This document shows positions 60,169 through 64,000 of a stretch of DNA of 64,000 nt, piece after piece. Below the pieces are notes generated by a model. The model was given only the letters and a program-made list of their open reading frames with translations. It was not told the DNA's origin and did no database searches. Position 1 is the first letter of the stretch; each line of letters starts with the position of its first letter. This stretch comes from Actinoplanes sp. TBRC 11911 (GTDB taxonomy: Bacteria; Actinomycetota; Actinomycetes; Mycobacteriales; Micromonosporaceae). The translations under genes and the position numbers were made by a program. The stretch is from positions 1 through 64,000 of the forward strand of contig NZ_JABBNC010000026.1 in NCBI RefSeq assembly GCF_012933445.1, read 5' to 3'.

Positions 60169-60475
60169 GGAGGCAACGTAAGTTGCGAAAAATTCGGTGT
60201 CAAGCCGAAACATTTCGGAACAGGATCACACACGGTGGCCGACGGCGCTCCCGATATCGCCTGCGTTCGCAGGCAGATCTTGGCGGGCAAGGCCCGGAAC
60301 TTCCGGCCACCCCATTTCCCGTACGCCCGTTGCCCGTGCCGCCGATCGCGGTCCGTCAACCACGTGTCACGGAGTGGTCCGGTGATCCACAACACAGCCT
60401 TTCCGGAGTGCAACGTCGCGTCCCTACCGGGCGTCTTGAACCGAGAGACGTTCACCTACGGCGAGGACAGGGTGC
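60169..60475. other. Divergent intergenic region
   Basis: About 300 nt between the beta-helix gene and the deacetylase lipoprotein gene. It holds the promoter and operators described separately near its left end. The rest shows no gene or clear motif. Confidence 0.5.
60175..60218 (-). promoter_or_regulatory. Leaderless promoter with two CGAA/TTCG operators
   Basis: On the minus strand TTGACA (60198-60203), a 17-nt spacer and TACGTT (60175-60180) form a consensus promoter. Only GCCTCC separates the -10 box from the ATG, so transcription should start at the A of ATG. CCGAAATGTTTCGG (60205-60218) abuts the -35 box, and CGAATTTTTCG (60186-60196) lies in the spacer; both fit LacI-type sites. No ribosome site is present. 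Confidence 0.7.
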
Positions 60476-61303
60476 ATGGCGAAGTTCTGGGCGGCGGTTG
60501 CGACCGCATTGGTGTTCGTCACTGCCGGATGCCACGGCGCCGACCACGGTCCCGCCGCGGCCGGAAGCGCGAGCTGGGAAGCGCAGCCGTCGCCGTCCGC
60601 CGTGATTCCGACCGCGCCGCCCCCGGACGCCGCAACGGTGGCGCTGGCCGAATTGCCGGCCAATCTGCGGAGCCGCATTCCGCAGTTCGGGCCGCCGCCC
60701 CCGCCGGAGAAGGTGACGCTGCCCCAGGACGGCACCGCCGGCTGGTTCAGCAGCATCCCGACGAAGCAGAAGATCGCCTTCATCACCATCGACGACGGCT
60801 GGGAGAAGAACCCGCAGGCGGAAAAGCTGTTCCTCGCGGCACACGTCCCGATCACGCTGTTCCTCGAGGTCAACGCGATCAAATCGAACCCCGGCTACTT
60901 CAAGCCGCTGGCGGCCGCGGGCGCCACCATCGAGGACCACACGATCAGCCACCCCAATCTGCGGGGCCGGTCGTACGCCTTCCAGAAGCACGAGATCTGC
61001 GGCGGCGCCGACCAATTGGCGCAGTATTACGGCCGCCGCCCGGTGCTGTTCCGCCCGCCCGGCGGCACCCACGACGCCACCACGTTGAAGGTGGTGCACG
61101 AATGCGGCATGAAGGCGGCCTTCTATTGGAAGGAGACCACCGACCACGGCGTCGTCTTCTTCCAGGAAGGACACACCGTCAAGGCGGGCGACATCATCCT
61201 GATGCATTTCCGGCCGCGTTTCGTCGACGACTTCCTGGCCGTGCTCAACGCCATCCACAAGGCCGGCCTGACTCCGGCCCGGCTGGAGGACTACATTCCC
61301 TGA
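60476..61303 (+). CDS. Polysaccharide deacetylase (NodB-type) lipoprotein
   Basis: A 275-residue carbohydrate-esterase-4-type protein. The N-terminus is a lipoprotein signal (AAVATALVFVTAGC lipobox), then a Pro-rich linker. The NodB domain shows motif 1 FITIDDGW with the catalytic and metal Asp, motif 2 HTISHP with two metal His, motif 3 RPPGGTHD, and the late motif ILMHF. It probably removes acetyl groups from cell-wall or capsular sugars at the membrane surface. All metal residues are intact. Confidence 0.9.
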   Translation: MAKFWAAVATALVFVTAGCHGADHGPAAAGSASWEAQPSPSAVIPTAPPPDAATVALAELPANLRSRIPQFGPPPPPEKVTLPQDGTAGWFSSIPTKQKIAFITIDDGWEKNPQAEKLFLAAHVPITLFLEVNAIKSNPGYFKPLAAAGATIEDHTISHPNLRGRSYAFQKHEICGGADQLAQYYGRRPVLFRPPGGTHDATTLKVVHECGMKAAFYWKETTDHGVVFFQEGHTVKAGDIILMHFRPRFVDDFLAVLNAIHKAGLTPARLEDYIP

Positions 61304-61326
61304 CCCGGCCGGGTTAGATTTTCGCT

Positions 61327-61803
61327 ATGTCCGTCGCGGAAGGGGCGTTAGCCGTCGCGGTCCTGTTCGCCGGGCCGTGGTCGGGTCTGCTGGCGATGCT
61401 GACCACCATCCTGCACCCGATGCTGGCGGCGATGGACGGCCGCGGTTTCCGGCTCTTCCTGGGCTCGTTCCTGAGCTTCGCGCGCAAGGCCTGGTTCAAC
61501 TACGCCTGCTCGATCGGCATGGGTGTGGCGCCGATCGTCGCCCTGGTCGCCTTGTGGGACGACCGGTCCGGCGCCGCGTTCATCCTGACCGCGATCGGCT
61601 GGGTCCTGGTGATTCTCGGCGTGTACGTGGTCGCGAACGTGTGGAAGGAACCGCACTACGACGTGATGCTGTCGTGGAACCCGGAGGCGATGCCGCCGGA
61701 CTGGGAGCGGGGCCGCCGCCGCTATTTCACCCTCAACTGGATCAACGCCGGCTCGACGTGGGCGGCGTTCGCCCTGTTCCTGGGCGCCTTGCAGACGGTG
61801 TGA
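61327..61803 (+). CDS. DUF1772-like membrane protein
   Basis: A 158-residue four-helix membrane protein with helices near 5-30, 45-75, 85-108 and 135-155. It fits the DUF1772/anthrone-oxygenase-like layout: a MDGRGFRLFLGSF segment, a KAWFNY patch and the C-terminal NWINAGSTWAAFALFLG. Some members oxidise anthrones in polyketide tailoring, others are of unknown role. It lies 23 nt after the deacetylase gene on the same strand. Confidence 0.68.
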   Translation: MSVAEGALAVAVLFAGPWSGLLAMLTTILHPMLAAMDGRGFRLFLGSFLSFARKAWFNYACSIGMGVAPIVALVALWDDRSGAAFILTAIGWVLVILGVYVVANVWKEPHYDVMLSWNPEAMPPDWERGRRRYFTLNWINAGSTWAAFALFLGALQTV

Positions 61804-61846
61804 CGCTCACCAAGGCCGCTGTCGCAGACCTGAGTACGCTTCCGGG

Positions 61847-62590
61847 GTGGCTGCGGTGTCCGGATTCGGTGGGGTCGAGATCGCGTACCAGGAGATCGGT
61901 GTGGGCCGGCCCCTCGTGCTCATGCACGGGATGACCGTCAGCGCGGCGATGTGGCGGCGCCGCAAGCAGGCCGAGACCATCGCGGCGAGCGGCTACCGGG
62001 TGATCCTGCCGGACTTTCGCGGGCATGGGCGCAGCGCGAAGCCACGGGATCCGGCCGTCTACCGGCCCGACGTGCTGGCCTACGACAGCCTCGCGCTGAT
62101 CGAGCAGCTCGGCCTGGCCGACTACGACCTCGGTGGTTACTCGCTGGGCGCGCGGGTCGCCGTACGGATGATGGTCCATGGCGCGACGCCCCGGCGCGCG
62201 GTTCTCGCCGGTCACGGGATGCGGGGCATCACCGGCGACGGAGGCTCGACGACCGCGCTGCTGCGGCGCATCTTCGCGGCGGCGGGGACGTTCGAGCCGG
62301 ACTCGGCCGAGGAACGCATGGAGCGCTGGCTCCGGTCGACCGGGGTGGACCTGGTGGCGCTGGAGAACGTGCTGGACTCGATCGTCGCGACCACCCGGGA
62401 CGAGGTCGCCGGCATCGACGTGCCGGCGCTGGTGCTGGTGGGCGCCGAGGATGAGCGCGCCGCGACCGCCGGGGAGCTGGCGACGGCCCTGCCGCACGGC
62501 ACCCTGTCGATGGTGCCCGGCAACCATGTCACGGCCCCGATGGCGCCCGAACTGGTGGCGGCGATCATCGAGTTCCTCGGGCGCGCGTGA
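61847..62590 (+). CDS. Alpha/beta hydrolase
   Basis: A 247-residue alpha/beta-hydrolase-fold enzyme. The oxyanion HG motif (VLMHGMTV), nucleophile elbow GGYSLG, acid Asp in LVGAEDERA and catalytic His in VPGNHVTAPM are in order. The cap region is short. A GTG at 61847 is the start; the ribosome site is weak. Likely a carboxylesterase, lactonase or C-C hydrolase; the substrate cannot be read. It converges with the membrane protein by 6 nt. Confidence 0.87.
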   Translation: MAAVSGFGGVEIAYQEIGVGRPLVLMHGMTVSAAMWRRRKQAETIAASGYRVILPDFRGHGRSAKPRDPAVYRPDVLAYDSLALIEQLGLADYDLGGYSLGARVAVRMMVHGATPRRAVLAGHGMRGITGDGGSTTALLRRIFAAAGTFEPDSAEERMERWLRSTGVDLVALENVLDSIVATTRDEVAGIDVPALVLVGAEDERAATAGELATALPHGTLSMVPGNHVTAPMAPELVAAIIEFLGRA

Positions 62591-62596
62591 GCCCGC

Positions 62597-64000
62597 CTAC
62601 GGTCTGGCCGGGCAGACGCGCAGCGGTGGCGGGGCCGGGATCCGGGCCGCCGGGGAGCAGTCGAACCGCTCGTCGATCAGCGCCCGCACGTCCGGGGCCG
62701 ACTTCGGGACACTGAACCAGTTGGTCTGCACGATCAGATATTTGGCGTCGCGGTCCTCCCGCAGGCAGCGCAGGTTGTCCGCGTAGCTGGGGCGCGTGCG
62801 GATCCGCGGCAGGACGGCGCCGCGCTGCAACCACAGCGGCGACGGGTATCGGCAGCTCGTCGGGTTACCCATGGCGTGGTTGACGGTGCCGTACGTCAGG
62901 TACAGCACCGGGGTGTCCGGCCCGAGCCGCTTGCCGAGCGCGGCGAAAGGCGCGTCGGCCGACCCGCCGTTGCGGACGTTGTAGTCGTAGGAGCTGAACG
63001 CGTACGGGGAGCCGGGCAGCACGGGCGGCAGCAACGCGAAACAGAGCACCACCACACCGGCGAACCACGGCAGAGACATCCTCGTACGGCTGGAAAGGAA
63101 CCAGGCGGCGACGGCCAGGCCAACGGCGGCGATCTCGTACGCCCAGACCACCGGACCGGCGTGCGCCAGTCGCCAGGAGGCGGGCTGACGCACCAGCACC
63201 AGGCTGACGACGGTGACGACCACGGTGGCGGCGGCCAGCGGCAGACGGAACCCGGGGCAGAGCGCGAAGGCGGCGCCGCACACCCCGGTGGCGAGCACGA
63301 GAGTGGACGCGAAGTGGTAGTTGTAGAACTCGCCCTGCCCGTACGCGGGGGCCAGCGACAACCCGCCCGCGATCACCGCGGCCGCCGCACCCAGCCATCG
63401 CCGGCGGCCCGTCTCGCGGCGGACGAGCGCAGCGGCCGCGGCCGGCGCCAGCACCACGATCGGGCTGAGCACGGCCGCGTCGCCGATCGCGAACCGCAGC
63501 TTCCGCAGGTCGGCGATGTGGATGCCCTGCGGTTTGCTGTGCACGAGGTTCGCCAGGTCGCTCAGCCAGGTCCACTCCCAGGGCTGGAAGAGCTTGGTCA
63601 GCACGTACCAGAGAACGACGAAGATCACCGTGGACAGTGCCGCCCACGCGGCGCGGCGCCGGTCGAGCACCAGGATGACGAGCAGGGCGATCAGCGCGAT
63701 CGGGAAGGTGGATGTCTTGACCGCCACGACCAGCATCGCGGCCAGACCGCCCAGCACGCCGCCGAGCCATGGCTGCCGGGTCACGCACGCGGCGCCGATC
63801 GCCAGCACGGCGACGAGCGCGGCGACCCAGTCCGGCTCGAGGAAATGCCAGGGCGGCGCGATCAGCAGCACCAGGCCGACGGCGCCCGCGATCCCGTAGG
63901 CCGCCGGCCGCCCGGCGACCCGCCGCACACCCAGGAACAACACCAGGACCACGGCGACGACCAGGATGTACGTCTCGATGCGCAGCACCAGGTTCGCCGT
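62597..64000 (-). CDS. Polytopic membrane protein, GT-C-like (5' end cut by window)
   Basis: At least 467 residues with about ten hydrophobic segments, open at the window edge (the frame continues past 63988 as TANLVLRIE, so the N-terminus is missing). The C-terminal ~130 residues are a soluble, likely extracytoplasmic domain: LGPDTPVLYLTYGTVNHAMG, then PLWLQRG and KYLIVQTNWF. This layout resembles lipid-linked-sugar GT-C glycosyltransferases; the usual DD/DE loop 1 motif would be upstream, outside the window. Moderate confidence in the class. Confidence 0.7.
   Translation of the reverse strand, partial: TANLVLRIETYILVVAVVLVLFLGVRRVAGRPAAYGIAGAVGLVLLIAPPWHFLEPDWVAALVAVLAIGAACVTRQPWLGGVLGGLAAMLVVAVKTSTFPIALIALLVILVLDRRRAAWAALSTVIFVVLWYVLTKLFQPWEWTWLSDLANLVHSKPQGIHIADLRKLRFAIGDAAVLSPIVVLAPAAAAALVRRETGRRRWLGAAAAVIAGGLSLAPAYGQGEFYNYHFASTLVLATGVCGAAFALCPGFRLPLAAATVVVTVVSLVLVRQPASWRLAHAGPVVWAYEIAAVGLAVAAWFLSSRTRMSLPWFAGVVVLCFALLPPVLPGSPYAFSSYDYNVRNGGSADAPFAALGKRLGPDTPVLYLTYGTVNHAMGNPTSCRYPSPLWLQRGAVLPRIRTRPSYADNLRCLREDRDAKYLIVQTNWFSVPKSAPDVRALIDERFDCSPAARIPAPPPLRVCPARP

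Overview
The window is high-GC DNA (roughly 70% G+C by eye) with dense genes, frequent GTG starts, many ATGA/GTGA start-stop overlaps and actinobacterial families such as Tat-exported flavoproteins, MFS_3 exporters, PPK2 kinases and DUF4265. It most likely comes from a filamentous actinomycete, possibly Micromonosporaceae/Actinoplanes-like. That is an inference from gene content, because no rRNA or tRNA gene is visible.

Layout. 0-5 kb: ZIP metal transporter, short carboxymuconolactone decarboxylase-like protein and MFS exporter on the minus strand, then LysR and SDR genes and a gene-poor stretch with inverted repeats. 5-14 kb: a membrane protein, an esterase-GNAT fusion, and a co-oriented block of HIT/GalT-like protein, epimerase, nucleotide-kinase-like protein, methyltransferase and a 1014-residue kinase-like/helical/methyltransferase protein, with a MazG-like gene on the other strand. 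This block looks like an uncharacterised nucleotide-linked biosynthetic or conflict pathway. 14-18.6 kb: PPK2, P-type ATPase, PPK2, with the ATPase broken by one in-frame amber codon. 18.8-24.7 kb: AraC and StyA-like monooxygenase, then two divergent cyclic-di-GMP genes. 24.8-32.7 kb: a peptide ABC transporter with gamma-glutamyltransferase and a GntR regulator; both promoters carry the same GntR-type operator. 32.8-36.4 kb: aldo-keto reductase, then an overlapping CHAD and ParA pair (polyphosphate-granule partition is proposed).

36.3-47.7 kb holds the most striking signal. Nine copies of a palindrome TGGAC(T/C)-N4-(A)GTCCA (invariant core GGAC-N6-GTCC) sit in intergenic regions in front of redox and detoxification genes: two OsmC proteins, a ferritin-like protein with an Nramp Mn transporter, an FAD oxidase, a zinc-independent MDR reductase, a flavin reductase with a zinc-ribbon protein, a thioredoxin, a deleted FAD monooxygenase, two proteins sharing an unnamed FWPP-motif domain, and a TetR ligand-binding domain that lacks its DNA-binding part. 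This reads as one local stress regulon.

47.7-55 kb is accessory and decaying: small unknown genes, a CapA-like protein, a complete TetR regulator, frameshifted HEAT-repeat and DUF4265 genes, a proline-rich repeat gene, and a roughly 0.4 kb element with terminal inverted repeats, flanking direct repeats and an internal array of hairpins. 55-64 kb: SnoaL/AraC pair, Tat-exported FAD amine oxidase-like protein, a beta-helix protein behind a leaderless promoter with CGAA/TTCG operators, a polysaccharide deacetylase lipoprotein, DUF1772 protein, alpha/beta hydrolase and a membrane protein cut by the window edge.
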